From Rhyacichthys aspro (lineage: Eukaryota > Chordata > Actinopteri > Gobiiformes > Rhyacichthyidae), in contig CM072152.1 in the NCBI GenBank assembly GCA_036850595.1, positions 124,001 through 188,000 of the forward strand: a stretch of 64,000 bases of DNA, read 5' to 3'. Positions 24,560 through 37,015 of the stretch are shown in pieces (the first letter of the stretch is position 1; each line of letters begins with the position of its first letter). A program made the position numbers and the translations under genes. The notes beneath the pieces were generated by a model. The model searched no databases. It was not told the DNA's origin and worked only from the letters and a program-made list of their open reading frames with translations.

Positions 24560-24835
24560 GAATGCATGTTTGAGTGAACGGTTGTCTTTCTCTGTTAGTG
24601 TTAGATCAGGGCTGTATCCTTGTGCATGAGAACAGGAGTGAAAGTGTTCATTATTTATTGATCACACCGACCAGGCTTTGAAAAGTTAAAACAAAGAGTG
24701 GTTATATTGTCATAAGAAATACTGCTAAGTGGTAAAGGTCTGAAATTGATCTATTTCTTATGGCTCCCAACAGATGTAAATTTTATGTTTTTGGTGAGAA
24801 TTGGCTCTTTGGCTCCAAAAGGTTGCTGACCCCTG
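24560..24835. mobile_element. hAT (Charlie-like) terminal fragment next to CADPS exon
   Basis: Ends with TTGGCTCCAAAAGGTTGCTG then ACCCCTG, the usual right terminus of Charlie-type hAT repeats. Its inner boundary is not defined. It stops about 207 bp before a CADPS exon. Confidence 0.55.
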
Positions 24836-25042
24836 TATTAGACAATAAGCCAAATGCTGTGTGAAAAAAGACAGGTAGAGGTTCAAAGAATGTACCATTT
24901 GTTAGCACTATTTTTATTTCTCAAAATCACAACTATTTATTTTGAGCACAGCATAATTAATTATCTTTTTATTTATATCAACATCTATTATATATACATC
25001 TGCATCTGTCTATATATTAATCTGTATCTTTATAATATGCAG

Positions 25043-25375
25043 GTCTTCCTGAAGAGTGACCGTGTGTCCAGAATGGTGCAGAGTGGTGGCTGCTCAGCCA
25101 GCGATTCACGGGAGGTGTTCAAGAAACACATCGAAAAGCGTGTACGCAGTCTGCCTGAGATTGATGGGTTGAGCAAAGAGACTGTGCTGAGCTCATGGAT
25201 GGCCAAGTTTGACACCATTTACAGAGGGGAAGAAGACCCCAGGAAGCACCAGCAGCGCATGACAGCCAGCGCTGCTTCAGAGCTCATTCTCAGCAAGGAC
25301 CAGCTCTATGAGATGTTCCAACAGATCCTGGGCATCAAGAAGTTTGAGCATCAGCTGCTGTATAACGCCTGCCAG
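25043..25375 (+). CDS. cadps: CADPS (CAPS) coding exon, first of four in window
   Basis: This exon codes for 111 residues (VFLKSDRV... to ...LLYNACQ) that closely match the vertebrate calcium-dependent secretion activator, a cytosolic and peripheral membrane protein that primes dense-core vesicle exocytosis. It is bounded by a consensus AG (25041-25042) and a GT donor (25376), phase 0 at both ends. Recognisable stretches include EVFKKHIEKRVRSLPEIDG and SAASELILSKDQLYEMF. The segment lies N-terminal to the C2 domain. Features such as EEDPRK and KKFEHQLL look closer to CADPS than to CADPS2, so the paralogue call is probable, not certain. The preceding exon was not found and probably lies left of the window. 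Codon use is GC-rich compared with the surrounding repeats, as expected for a selected exon. Confidence 0.93.
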
Positions 25376-25559
25376 GTCAGTGCAAAAAGTGAAAAGTGAA
25401 AAGTCTCAGAAAGCAGTCTTTAGCAGCTTATGTGGAAGTGGGGGCTGGCTCCATTAATGCTTAATTAACGTCAATATTTGTTCACAATTTTAACTCTAGT
25501 CTTGTTTGAATGCTTGGTCTTTTTGTTAATAATAACTGCGCAGGTTACTATTATATCAT

Positions 25560-27110
25560 TATGACTGAGCCGAGGCGAGGGCTCAATTGTAATTGCTCAA
25601 AATGTTATTTTTCTCCCCCAGTTTGAAAGCTAATTTGAGCCACTGAACCTGCTCGAAAACTCATTTTTTTGGCATAGAGTCACAAAATTTGGTACACACA
25701 TTATCAAGGCAAACAAAAATAGTATTATAGCCTTGCCCCCTGACAAACAATAGGTCAGCCATCTTGGCTTAAAGTCACACAGTCAGATTTCACACTCGCA
25801 AACATTGTCGAACTGAGTCTGACCCAATGATGCGATTGTGTATAAGAGGCCCTGAACACACTGATATACAAATTTGATGGTTACCCTTTGAAATGGCCCC
25901 TCAGTGCCCACTTCAAATTTTAAATGGGACTTTGGAAATTTAGTTTGTCTTTGGCAAATTAAATTTGGTTCACACATTCCTCATGGCCCCCTGAACATCA
26001 AAGCCTAAAAAGACATCAAAAACGACCAACCCCTACGGCCGAGCCTGTGATATAAATGAATGGGTGGCAAGCACATAATGCTAATTTGACCTTCTAAATG
26101 TAACTGAATCTGCACCAAACTTCACCCAAAATCCAGGACTATTAAAATATTTTTTTTGGCAGCGCCATTCAAATCCATAAAAAGGAAGCGCAATAGCGCA
26201 CCCTCAATAAATGAAATTACATCGAGCCAATCGGACCCGGATGGTCCCTCATTTTGTTTTTGGTCCACACATTCCTCACATCAAGGCAAACCAAAAATCT
26301 TATAATGGCTTTGCTCTTTGACAAACAGCAAGTTGGCCATTTTGGGTTAAAGTAGCACAGTCAGATTTCATAATGCTCATACTTTGACAAAATTGTGAGC
26401 TCAAATTTGTTCAGCCATCTACAGAAGTGAGGCATCAATTTTATGTTTGTTTTGTGATTCGCCAACATCCATATCTCTGTCAACCATGGTCACATTGAGT
26501 TGGACCCACTGAGGTGGTTGTGCACAATGACACCCAGAACACACTGATATGCAACTATAAGGGCTACCTTTTGAATGGCCCTCCAGCGTTCATGCATGTT
26601 GTTTTGGAGGTGTACCTTCGGACGGAGCTGTGAGTGATTGAGGCTGGTCTTGGCATGTGCTTTTTTCTGGTTTCTTGTCGAAAACATCTCCTATTCCACC
26701 TTTAAATTTACACAGTCTTTTTTGAAACTCATTCATAAAGTCATTTTTCATAGTAATTCAACTATCGTGCAACAAAGCAATTAAAAACTTACGGTAGCAT
26801 TCAGCTTCATCACATAAAGCAACAAAAGTCCATTTTACCTCACTTTGACAATCATTTTCAGTAGTACTTTGTTTTATTTGTTCACACAAAGCTTTGGCAG
26901 TAAACTGACTGTTCACCATTGTGCTCTCTTCAGCGTTTTAAGTGCCCCATAATCATTCAAGTTGCTAGCGCCAGCCCCATTAATGCTTGCTTACACTCAA
27001 AATGAGGGCTGAAACTTGCGTGCGCCACCTTCCACGGCAAAGATGGCATCTATAAAAGTCCAACTAGACAAAAAAGGGTGTGAGCCCTATGCCACCTCTG
27101 ACCCTGCCAT
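25560..27110 (+). repeat. Dispersed fish repeat, copy 1 (long, degenerate)
   Basis: Contains internally repeated text (for example the block with GGTACACACATTATCAAGGC and later the GGTCCACACATTCCTCACAT block) and a segment with AAATCCATAAAAAGG and GCGCACCCTC that recurs at 47060-47115. It starts with GAGCCGAGGCGAGGGC, resembling the GAGCCAGCGGTAGGCC of the second copy. The family is not named. Confidence 0.5.
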
Positions 27111-27359
27111 ACGCACACTCTGGAGAGTTGGCACAAAGGCGATCCACATGGTGAGGTGATGAACTACAGCAGGTTCAAAAAATTAGTGTTTGATGTGTAT
27201 TCCATATAGTTTAATTTCACTTTATTTCTCTCAGAAAATACATGAATTTTATTTGTCTATGATTGAGCTATGAATAGAAAAAAATGTTTCTTTTTTTATA
27301 ATTTGTATTTGTATAATTTGGCTCAGTATTTATTTAAACAAAGCTGTTCATTGCGTGCA

Positions 27360-27850
27360 CTAGAGCCAAAGCCCCTCCGGTTGTGGAGCACAGTGTAAAG
27401 TGAAGCAGAGCTTGAACCCCAATGAAGTTGCTGGATTTATGAAATAGTTATTCATCATGATCCTGACCGTCAAATTGTGGCTCAATGCGACTCTCCTGTC
27501 CTTGTGTGTGGCACTCTTGTGCCTCCCGGTCACTTCCAGGTTTTTGTCACAAAAAGACACACATTCGTGGTTGAAGTTTAAGAAAAATTCATTCACAAGT
27601 CGCATTTTTATTGTCTTTGGCTGAATCGAGGTATGGAGAGGGGTTGGCGGGAGGCGAATTTATGTGCACACCTTTCTCCTTCTGGTGGGATTTATAAACC
27701 CTGAAATGTGTGCAGGTGTGCATACGCCTAGTTTTACTGTTGTCATGCAACATATTTGGCCACTGGGTGTATGATTGGTACAGGCACGGTTGCTGCTTGA
27801 GCCTCATGCTCTTGAATGTGGGCATAGAACCCCTGGCAATAGCACTCTAC
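27360..27850 (-). repeat. Unclassified dispersed repeat, copy 2
   Basis: Carries CTGGTGGGATTTATAAA and GCAGGTGTGCATACG, a diverged reverse complement of the block in 11620-11930. Confidence 0.45.
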
Positions 27851-27887
27851 AGTTGTTAGAGTATCTGAAATCTGGAGAGGTGACGTG

Positions 27888-28420
27888 GAACATAGGGTCT
27901 CAATCATGCAGACCTTCTTCTCTATATCTTTAATCCAACTGAATCACTTCCCTCCACTTTGTCACTGCTTTGTCACTTCGGTAGTTTCTCAGGCTACAAG
28001 CTGAATATTAACAAGCGTTTACTCTTTCCAATAAATGCACGAGCCCTAGACCTCACCAATCTGACGCTTAAGACTGAAGACATTCAGCTTTCCTATCTTG
28101 GAGTTAGAGTCACTCAAAATCTAACTCTGCTCGCCTTTCTTGGTGCCTCTCTCCCAATGCCTCCTACAACTCAATGGTTTACCATTCTATTTAGATATGG
28201 GCACAGTTTTGGAAACACATCTGCAACATACGTTTTAAAGAGCTGCTCATAGACGATGCCATGGCATCATTTACACAGTTAAAATAGAAATTCATTCTTC
28301 CTAACTCACAGTGGACCTGGTCTTTTTCCTTAGTCCATCCGCCAAGGGATTTATCTCCAAACTATATAACATTAAGTTAGACCTTAGAAGCTGTTATGAC
28401 TGGCTCAGGGCCATAACAAA
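27888..28420 (+). pseudogene. Tx1/L1-type LINE reverse transcriptase fragment
   Basis: Translates as ADLLLYIFNPTESLPSTLSL then LCHFGSFSGYKLNINKRLLF and QLSYLGVRVTQNLTLL, the post-catalytic part of an L1/Tx1 reverse transcriptase (usually YADDLLLY; one Asp is missing here). After a stop near 28248 a degenerate continuation reads ASFTQLK and FILPNSQW. It is truncated at both ends. Confidence 0.7.
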
Positions 28421-28499
28421 AGAGGAAGACCATGCTATGAGTAACGGTACATAAGCACAAATGTAAGCAACAGAAACAACAATGGGGTGTGTCAGTATC

Positions 28500-29041
28500 A
28501 GTAGTGTAAGCGGTTGCATGGATGTGTTAAAATAAAAGACATAAACAAGACAAACTTAAATGGTGCATGCTTTGACGAATCTGGTGTCTCAGGTCAGGCG
28601 TAGACCCAGCGAAGCAATGGAGCAGGTCAGAGCAGCAACCTTCAAGCCATGCACCAGAGCGGAAGATGGGGACTACTGCGGAGGAGCTCCTCTTTGCAAT
28701 TAGACCTGAAAAGGAGGAGGAGGGGCAGGAGACCAAACAGAGACAGGCCAAGGGCCATAATAGAAGCCCCTCGGTGGACAAAGGGCATGGGAGAGGGACA
28801 CTCACTGACAGAGGCTTACCCTAAAGTGAGCCCACTATCCGATGAGGCACTGCCAAGGCCTCTCTGGCACACAATCCAGGAGATTTTGCTCCTGGCCAAA
28901 GCTGGACCCCTGGGGGTAGGAGTCCCTCCTTCGTCCTGCAGGCAAACATTCAGTGGCCACCTAACCATCTCATGCACGGTGGTTGCAGAACATCATGTCA
29001 TGCCAGAGGCTAGAGTGGATGAGGGGCTCTTTCACAGGTGA
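28500..29041 (+). other. Unrecognised GC-richer segment with a 130-codon open frame
   Basis: A frame at 28649-29041 is richer in GC than its surroundings. Its product (with LLAKAGPLGVGVPPSS and an arginine-rich start) matches nothing I know. It lies just after an L1 RT fragment but does not look like L1 protein. Chance frame or part of an unknown element. Confidence 0.25.
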
Positions 29042-30510
29042 CCCAATGAAGCATTGTCAACAATATCTTGTGTTTAATTTCCTGCTGTTTTTCTAGTTTT
29101 TTATCTCTTTTGAGCTGTTTTGCTGTATAATATAACTGTATAAAAAGACATATTTTGCACTGGAATATCCCATTCCCTTAGTTTATTTTCTTGGTCCTTT
29201 GTTGTTGATATCAGTGTCAACCAATGGCAGCGCTCCTTTTTTACTTGAAACAAACTATGATACAATTCCACTGGGGACTGATCATTCTAATCTATTAAAA
29301 TCTTTAATTATAAAGCCTAGATCACTCCTAAAAGTTTACATTTTTCAAAGATGATTTATATTACTATAAGCTGTTAGGTGATTGAAACTGTCAAACTAAA
29401 TGCTACAGGTAATTGACTTTTAACCAACACTGTGACAAAGTTTGCAATTCACATTGATAAGCAGCAAAGCCAGGAAGTGTGATTAGTAGAAAGTGGGTTG
29501 GATGGGAGGTCCACACATTACCAAGAAAACATGCACTAATTGAGTTGTTTGTCTTACAGCACTAAATATTGCCTTGTTGGTGCAGGGGCTGCGCTGAGAG
29601 GATAATAACTGCCAATTAAAATCAAGGCAAGTAGCACGAGCCATGTTTGGCTAAGTGTTCTGATTAACAATGATCTTATCAGAAGAGCAAACAGCGCTCT
29701 TTCCTGAAGAGAGGTTGAGGCTCTAGTAGAAAAAAGAAAAAAGTGCTGACAGATGGCTCACAATTAAAACACAATGGTCTTTGATTGTTTGGCACACACA
29801 CCTTAACAAGCCCCAAACACAACAGAAGCATACTGTGTGTTGTGATCTGTTTAGCCACAATGTGAGTTGGGAATCCCTGTAGGTTTAGGCAGTGTTTTCA
29901 TAAATATTAAGGGAACAATCCAGCAGAGCTGCACCTAAGAGAGGGCTTTATAACTCATCAATATGTCACATAAAAAGCAAGATAATTTAAGAGTTTTCAA
30001 TTTGAGAAATGAACAAGGAATGTACGGGTTCAGTTGATCTGTAAACTGGGTAAGTGTTTACAACACACAAAATGTGAATAAAGCATTTTTTATATGGTTA
30101 TTATTATTTTATGACACTTCCCAACAAAGAAGTGGAAAGGTAATGATGCAGTATAGATGCAAATTGTGAGCATTGTCTTTGACCAATAGATGAGTGTGTT
30201 AGCAGTAACTACCTGTATGACATTGCTGTTTTAATTAAATGACTGCAACACATCAGTTTATTTTAGATTAGGCATCAACTTAAATCATAAACTACTAATA
30301 AGTGTTTGTTTTTTTTCAACTGGAGGCTAACAAAAGCCATTTGTATGTTTTGTTAGGCTGTTGCTTAATTAATTTCTATGGGATGTCTTTTGCACTGGTC
30401 CAGCTCAGCTGCTGCTCCTGCCGTTTGCTGTCATTTTGTGAGTGAGAGAACGACTGTAGATTTGCTTAAGAAAACTTTTCACTCAAAACTTTGCTCCCAT
30501 TACACAGTTT
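29042..30510. other. Intron sequence without recognised repeat
   Basis: Moderately AT-rich, no terminal repeats or coding similarity seen. One of the few stretches that may be original intron. Confidence 0.35.
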
Positions 30511-30519
30511 ATATCAAAT

Positions 30520-31170
30520 CAATCAAAAATCAAAATCAAAAACACTTTATTAATCCCCTAGGGGAAATTCAATCTTGGTGCTCTTCTAATCTTCATCTGC
30601 AATAAGACTGATGGTACAGTCTTATGGCGGTTGGGAAGAAGGAGTTCTTGTGGCGTTCTGTCCTGCAGCTCACTGATCTCAGATGTCCACTGTCTGCTCT
30701 TTGTAGCTCAAAAGCTGAATTCATGGGATGGTCCATGTTGTTCAGTATAGCATCCATCCTGTTGAGTGTCCGTTGCTCCACTACTTCAACCAGAGTCTCT
30801 AAACTACTTCCTATAGTTGAACCAGCTCTCTCTATTAGTTTTTCAAGTCTCCTACAATCTCTTTTCCTGAGACTGCCCCCAACAGACTGCAGCATAAAAA
30901 ACAGAGTTGGCCGTTACCGCCTGATAAAACATCTGCAACAGTTTAGTGTTTACATTAAAAGACCGTAGCTTTCTTAGAAAATATAGCCGGCTTTGGCCTT
31001 TCCTATAAAGGTCATCTGCATTTATGGACCAGTCCAGCTTGTTGTCTAGATGCACTCCCAGGTATTTATAGGTGGACACTATTTCAATATCTTCTCCACT
31101 GATGGTCACAGTTTGAACTGGGGGTGTATTGCGCCTAAAGTCAATGACCACCTCTTTCGTTTAGGACGTG
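30520..31170 (-). pseudogene. Rex1-type LINE, 3' end of reverse transcriptase gene
   Basis: On the - strand: TYKYLGVHLDNKLDWS, LYFLRKLRSFNVNTKLLQMF and FYQAVTANSVFYAAVCWG, followed in another frame by the C-terminal block RRLEKLIERAGSTIGSSLE and ending FFPTAIRLYHQ. This is the conserved tail of Rex1/Babar elements of teleosts. The 3' terminus carries TCAAATCAATCAAAAATC-like short repeats at 30515-30545, typical of Rex1 tails. One frameshift lies near 30890. Only the last 650 bp remain, a 5' truncation as usual for LINEs. Confidence 0.8.
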
Positions 31171-31838
31171 TTTAGAATGGCTCCATCTATAACGGTTCTC
31201 TAGTGTTACTGTAGGTTTCATTTCTTAAATAATTAATACTATTCTATTTAACTAATACTACTACTATGTTTGTATTAGTTCACTTGTGCGATATTCTGCA
31301 GCTGCACATAACTTGGTTTTGTGAAATACATTAACATAAACATATGTAAAAACAGTAATAATAGTATTAGTTGTATTGATTTCTGGATTTATCTAATTAT
31401 TGTTAGGCTATATTTATTTATCTACACCAATCCTTATGACGGATGAAAACTCAAACTAAATGTATCGACACTTTTCGACAACGAATAAAAACTAAATGAA
31501 AATGAACAGAGACAAATTCCAATAAAAAGGAGGAAGACACGGAATGAGTTGAGAAGAGATCCAATAAGAACTTGATGATTTCAGATGCAGACATTTGTTA
31601 GAGCCTCAGGAAAACAACAGGTGATGAAAAGCAAAGGGCTTTTAAACATCAAACAATGTTAACACTTGGGAGGAAAAGAAGAGGGACATATGGACACAGA
31701 TTTCAGTTGTGTAAATGTTAAAAGTAAATACTTAGTTAATGATTGATGTTAAGCCTATTATACAGTATTTAGTTTGTTAAAAATATTTATTAATCAGGGA
31801 AAGCAGACATCTCCTATTCATTTTATTATTATTGAGAT

Positions 31839-34800
31839 CAATGTTCCCTCTAAGCTGCGCGCTTGCGCAATTGCGCACTGCTCACACATTCTCAGCGCAC
31901 AAGAAAATCTATGCAGCGCATAAAATAAAATTCAATATAAACGTATTAAATAATATCTAATATTAGACCTAATCTAATTAATTAGACCAATAATATTGTT
32001 TTCTTACCATTTTGCATTGTAACTCAGTGAGTGACAGGTGTCCAGCCAATGATACGATAAGGTTCACTTACGCTATGCAGCCAATCATAGCATTGACAGT
32101 GCTTGCATATATGCCCTGCCTATACCAAGCGGCTAGGACACGCCCTCATAAATCGGCCTCGCATAAGGACAGCGCAACACAGCGCTATACCTCCATCCAC
32201 CAGAGGGCAGGCTCCAAAAGAAGAATTATATTATAAAATCCAATTGCAACTTTACAAGTGTAAAAAACCCTTTTACAGCCTGGTACAAAAGATGGTTCTG
32301 GTCTCTAGAGCTGAGTTCTTGTTACGTGACAACTCTGGGGGGAGTGATTTTTTTTTAAATTCTTTGGTTTGCCCTCAGTTTAACTTTAGAGTTATGCATA
32401 ATTAAGGGAGTGGCTACTTTGATTGACAGGGTGTCATTTTGTGTGGGCTATGGCGGCCACTAGCCTGTACGATGCTAACGCTAGCTGCTAGGTGTTAGCT
32501 GTGTCATTTTTTGCTCTTCAGAGAAGTTTTGCATAAAACTACTGAGTTATTTTTGTAGTATTATGTGCCGTTCATTAACAGACCGTCCAAGAAGCTTGGC
32601 TCCAGTCTTTTTGGTGAGTAACATTCACATTGTATATTTGCTTAAGTCTTTATTAGCAATTTATTTTAGCAGATATGCTAACAGCCCTTAAGGCTATTCC
32701 CAGAGGTATCAAAGCAGTTAAAACCAGTCGCAAAATGAGATGGAAAAGTTTGATATATTTTGAATTTTAAGGAATATTTCTGTGTTTATGTTAGATTTGG
32801 GGAAGTGCAGTCTCATATAAAAAGATGTGGTGGCATTATTTTAATTGTTTATTAAGACATTAAAATGTGGTTATCATTTTCAGAAATGTAAGTAGTTAAT
32901 GTAAAGCCAGAACATTACTGTGATTAGACTAGTTTTATAATATTGACTAGAATTATGCTCTTAAGACTATGTTTATTTGTTCTAAACATAATACACTATT
33001 TTGTGATTAGACAAAATTGAGGTTAATGATGCAGTACTGCAGTGCTTTACTCCCTCATGCAGATTTAAATCTTATTATTGCTATTTTAAGGCAAAAAAAA
33101 AAAAAAAAAGCTTACATTTTATATTGCAATACAGTAATCCTATAATTTAAGAAAAGATTGATTTGAATCTATATTAATATTACATTCTTAAAATAAACCA
33201 ATCAGTATAGTTAGGGCCTTTGTTGAACTGTATTTCATGTTGTATTTCACTGACTTTGTGTATTGTTTCCCTAAGGAGGTGATTCAGACAAACCTGACCA
33301 GTGTGTGTTGAAGACCAGACTCCTGCCACTTCCACTTTCATCTTCTCTTTCATCAGACATTTTACACAACATAGAATAAAGCATTTGTTTTTGTGCATTA
33401 CAGAAATGCTATCCTAATGTACTATATATTACAATACATACTTTTTCACCTTACTTTCCACATGTGCTGTCACAGCTTGCAGTCAATTAAAAATGAACAA
33501 TGCACAGCCTTATTTTTCATTTTATTGCACTTTTTTTTCACATGACTTCCTAATTGTGGCCTGAGCATAAAATTCTTCAGTTTATTTAGGGTTCTCATTT
33601 AAGATCATTTTAAAACACTCTCAGGCAGCAGTAAAGTAAATAGTGTTAATAAATGTTATATACATCAGAAAAGATAAAGAAAAACAGATTTAATCTGTTC
33701 ACATTCTGGTTAATACTACCCTCAGCAGTTATTTAGTGGGAGTAAGTTTTTATCAAATCATATTCATATGTTAAAGTATGTAGACCATGTCTAGTTTAAA
33801 AAGAGTGCAGAGCCATTATGAACAGTAAATATTAGTACTTAGTAAAACACAGATCCTGAGGCAAACATGATCTTTATTTTCAGGAAGCTGCAGGTGAAGC
33901 TGGTCCATGTTCTTCTTTGTCACAGGTTTGACACGGGTCTAATCTTCATGTAACTGTTCCACAGAGGTTCTTTCTCACAAGACACACACAGACAAAAACA
34001 AAAAACAGTATTTAATGTTTAGCCAATAAAACATGTAGAAATACAAAGCTGTTTCTCCACAGTAAGTAAGAGATTATATGTGTGACTAAATACTTGTATG
34101 CTTCTTAAATTAAACACTCATCAATGTCACACTAAGAAAAAAAACATTAAAAGTGGATCTAAGTGTTTCTTTATCTATAGTTTATGTGTAAATGGAAAAT
34201 ACCGGTCTTTCTAAATGCTGCACATTTGCAGGGGTCCTGGGTTTCGCATTATATTAACTAAAAGATCACTATTTTAATATCTTCACGTGTTATTAGCTTA
34301 AACATTGCTGTTATATTATTATCATCAATAAGAATGAGGCTTTATTATTTTACTGTCAAAATGTGCCTCTATCAAATACAAAAGCCTTAATGTACAGAAG
34401 TTGCAAATTAGGGACAGATATTTAAACAAATATTAAGGATATAATGAAATATGTTCGAAAATCACGGTTTATTTTTTAACAGAGCTAGAAAGGTTTACCA
34501 GACTAAGATAAAAATTTCCTCATGCTTAAAACTATGATATATTATATTATATAAGTAAAACCGCTTTAATTTTGATAATAATTATCTGATATTTACAGCA
34601 GGAGTTAAACTAAACTTCGTTGTAAAGTTTGTGGACTTACCCCGAGCTGAGAGACGACAGAGTGGCCTGATTCACAACAGTTAGCATCGGCCGTTAGCAT
34701 GTCGTTAGCCGTTAGCTTGTTCAGCTCCGGTCGGCTCTGAGATGAGGGGCGTGTTTCTGAACTGCGCATTTGAAAAGCCCGCCCAGGAGCAGTTTAGACG

Positions 34801-35250
34801 CTGCCCTCTTTGCCCATTTTAGTAATATCCTCTAAAGGAGGAGTCAAAATATCCAAGATGGAAGCGCCGTTCATTGGGTGTCATTTGGACGAATTAGACC
34901 AAATGGAGACATTATTATTTATACATTCTATGGCCTATACGCGCCGTGCAGGTTAGCTAGCTAACAACAGTGCGGCGGAGTTATGAGACGCAAATGCTAA
35001 CCCCTTATCATGGCGAAACGAACGGGCAGCGACACATCCACTCACCAAGCCAAAGTAAAAAAGAAATGCTGTAATTTGCTGTAATTTCATTCTTTTAATA
35101 AGCCATGTAACTTGCTATGATCCAAGGATCCAAGTGTGATAGTGGTGTGTGGCCACAGCGTGCACATCTGATGTTGCTCACAGTGGTCCTCAGTGTGCTC
35201 AGGAAGCTTGTGTGTATGCCCAGACACATGAAAAATTAGAGGGAACATTG
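31839..35250. mobile_element. 3.4-kb hAT-type element with perfect ends and target duplication
   Basis: Begins CAATGTTCCCTCTAA and ends TTAGAGGGAACATTG, a perfect 15-bp inverted repeat, flanked by identical ATTGAGAT at 31831-31838 and 35251-35258 (8 bp). That signature is hAT. No transposase frame is visible in the 3412 bp, so it is non-autonomous. The interior is largely AT-rich unassigned sequence, with two GC-richer blocks with GCTAACGCTAGCTGCTAGGT-like text (32450-32500) and TTAGCATCGGCCGTTAGCAT (34680-34710), which may belong to a further nested insertion. It disturbs nothing coding. Confidence 0.9.
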
Positions 35251-35587
35251 ATTGAGATGTTCTTTAATTTAAACAATTTTAAATAAACACACATTTCTGT
35301 TTGGAATAACTAGAGTGAAATCTGTGTGTATTGCACATTAAAACCTCAATACCAGCCGTAACAGCCGGTTAGTTGTAGTGAAGAAGATGAAGTTGCATTA
35401 CCCTTTTTATTTTAGTGACTAAAACTATTGTAGATATAGTTGACTAAATTTTTATAATATTTAATCAACTAAAACTAGACTAAAACTCATAAGGATTAGA
35501 TGACTAAATTATGACTAAAACTAAACTGCATTTTAGTCAAAAGACTAAGACTAAAATTAAATTAAAATTTGCTGTCAAAATTAACAC

Positions 35588-36790
35588 TGGTCTCTGAGAT
35601 AGGACAGGGCCTTCCCACTGAGGTCCTTATAAGTAAGGAGAAGCATTTAGAATTTAATTCTGAATTTAATTAGAAGCCAGTGAAGGGAGGCTAACTCTGG
35701 CATCTTGCCAGCACAGAATTGCAGTAATCTAACTTTGTATCTAATGCATGGATCAGTTTTTAAGCATCACTTTTAGATAAGATATTCCTAATTTTGGCTA
35801 TGTTACACAGATGAAAAAAAGCAGTTTTACAAGCTTGGTTTATGTGTGTTTTAAATGATAAATCTTGGTAAAATATTATGACAAGGACATTTGAACTCGA
35901 AGCTACACTAACACCATCTAAATTGATTATTTGGCCTGATAGAGAGTCTGTGCCTAGTATGATCACCCTTTTTTTCTGGGTTTAGGAGAAGATAATTTAA
36001 CGACACCCAGGTCCTTTATTAAATAGGCTTCTAGTTCGCCTATTGTATCACTCTTATTGGGTTTAATCGATAGTAAAACTGTAATGTAAACTGTAAAAAA
36101 TGTAAACAGGCAGAGAGTTGACCCTCTAATTCCAATGTCAGACTCTAACCTCTACAATATATATCAATATATATCAATATATATCAATATAATACCTAAC
36201 AATATCCTGACTGAAAATCTTCAAATAAATTATTTGACTGGATAGTTGTTTAACTACAATTCTCTCGAGGATTTTTTTTAAATAACATGAAGACTGGATA
36301 TAGGTCTATAATTGTCTAAGGAGAAGGTTGTTTTTTTCAACAGAGATTTAATCCATTTCAAAGACTGTGAGACATAGCCTGTTTCCAAAGAAGTGTTTTC
36401 TATATTCAAAAAAGTTTTATTAATTAAGGGGAAGACCTCTTTAAAGTGTTTGGAAGGGATCGGGTGTAAGATACATGAGGGTGTTTAGAGGACATAATGA
36501 TTGAGGTTAATTCATTTAGATCTACAGCGGTAAAGCAGTCTAACATTATAAGAGGTTTGACTGGGGACTCAACTGACAAGGTACTAACCTACTCTGCGCT
36601 AATACAGGGGTGGATTTAATTTATTTAATCTCTAATTGTGATTATTTTATTATTGAAAAAATGGAGGAAGTCATTGTAGCAGCTACTGAGCTGTGACTGT
36701 TTGTCAGCCTGGCTACAGCGCCAAACAGAAACCTAGGATTATTTTTGTTTTCCTCTATTAGCGTCAAATATTACCTAGTTCTAGCCTTAT
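35588..36790 (-). pseudogene. L2-type LINE fragment, reverse transcriptase 3' part
   Basis: On the - strand the block GTDSLSGQIINLDGVSVASS and ACKTAFFHLCNIAKIRNILS is the post-catalytic part of fish L2 reverse transcriptase. Flanking DNA matches the related copy at 44930-46780 almost phrase for phrase (GAGATAGGACAGGGCCTTCC and so on). Many stops; both ends truncated. Confidence 0.75.
36157..36192. repeat. Short tandem array of a 10-bp unit
   Basis: About three and a half copies of ATATATCAAT within the L2 fragment. Confidence 0.85.
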
Positions 36791-36839
36791 GCAGGGTTTG
36801 CTTATAAATTAAGAGAGTTTTTCCAGGCCCTGAGTGACT

Positions 36840-37015
36840 CCCCGGAGTTGGAGTGACGCCACAATTGCAAGAACTAATTTAGTTTATTATTACACTGCAC
36901 TTTAAAGCTTTTAATATTTTCATGCATTTTCAAAAATTAATCTAAGGGCCACTTCGAGTGAGGGAGTGGGCTGTGTGTGGCCCCCGGGCTGCCAGTTGCC
37001 CATCCCTGCTCTACT
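36840..37015. mobile_element. hAT terminal fragment between L2 and Rex1 pieces
   Basis: Ends with GGCCCCCGGGCTGCCAGTTG then CCCATCCCTG, a typical hAT right terminus. The opposite end was not found. Confidence 0.45.

Noticed and set aside
12284..24835. One 12.5-kb hAT element bounded by CAGGGGTCAGC and GCTGACCCCTG
   Set aside because: The ends look related, but the flanking 8 bp do not match (TCCTAGTC versus TATTAGAC) and the interior is a patchwork of other elements; two separate hAT fragments are more likely.
1..25042. The CADPS exon preceding 25043
   Set aside because: I looked for the conserved preceding segment and did not find it; it is probably left of the window.
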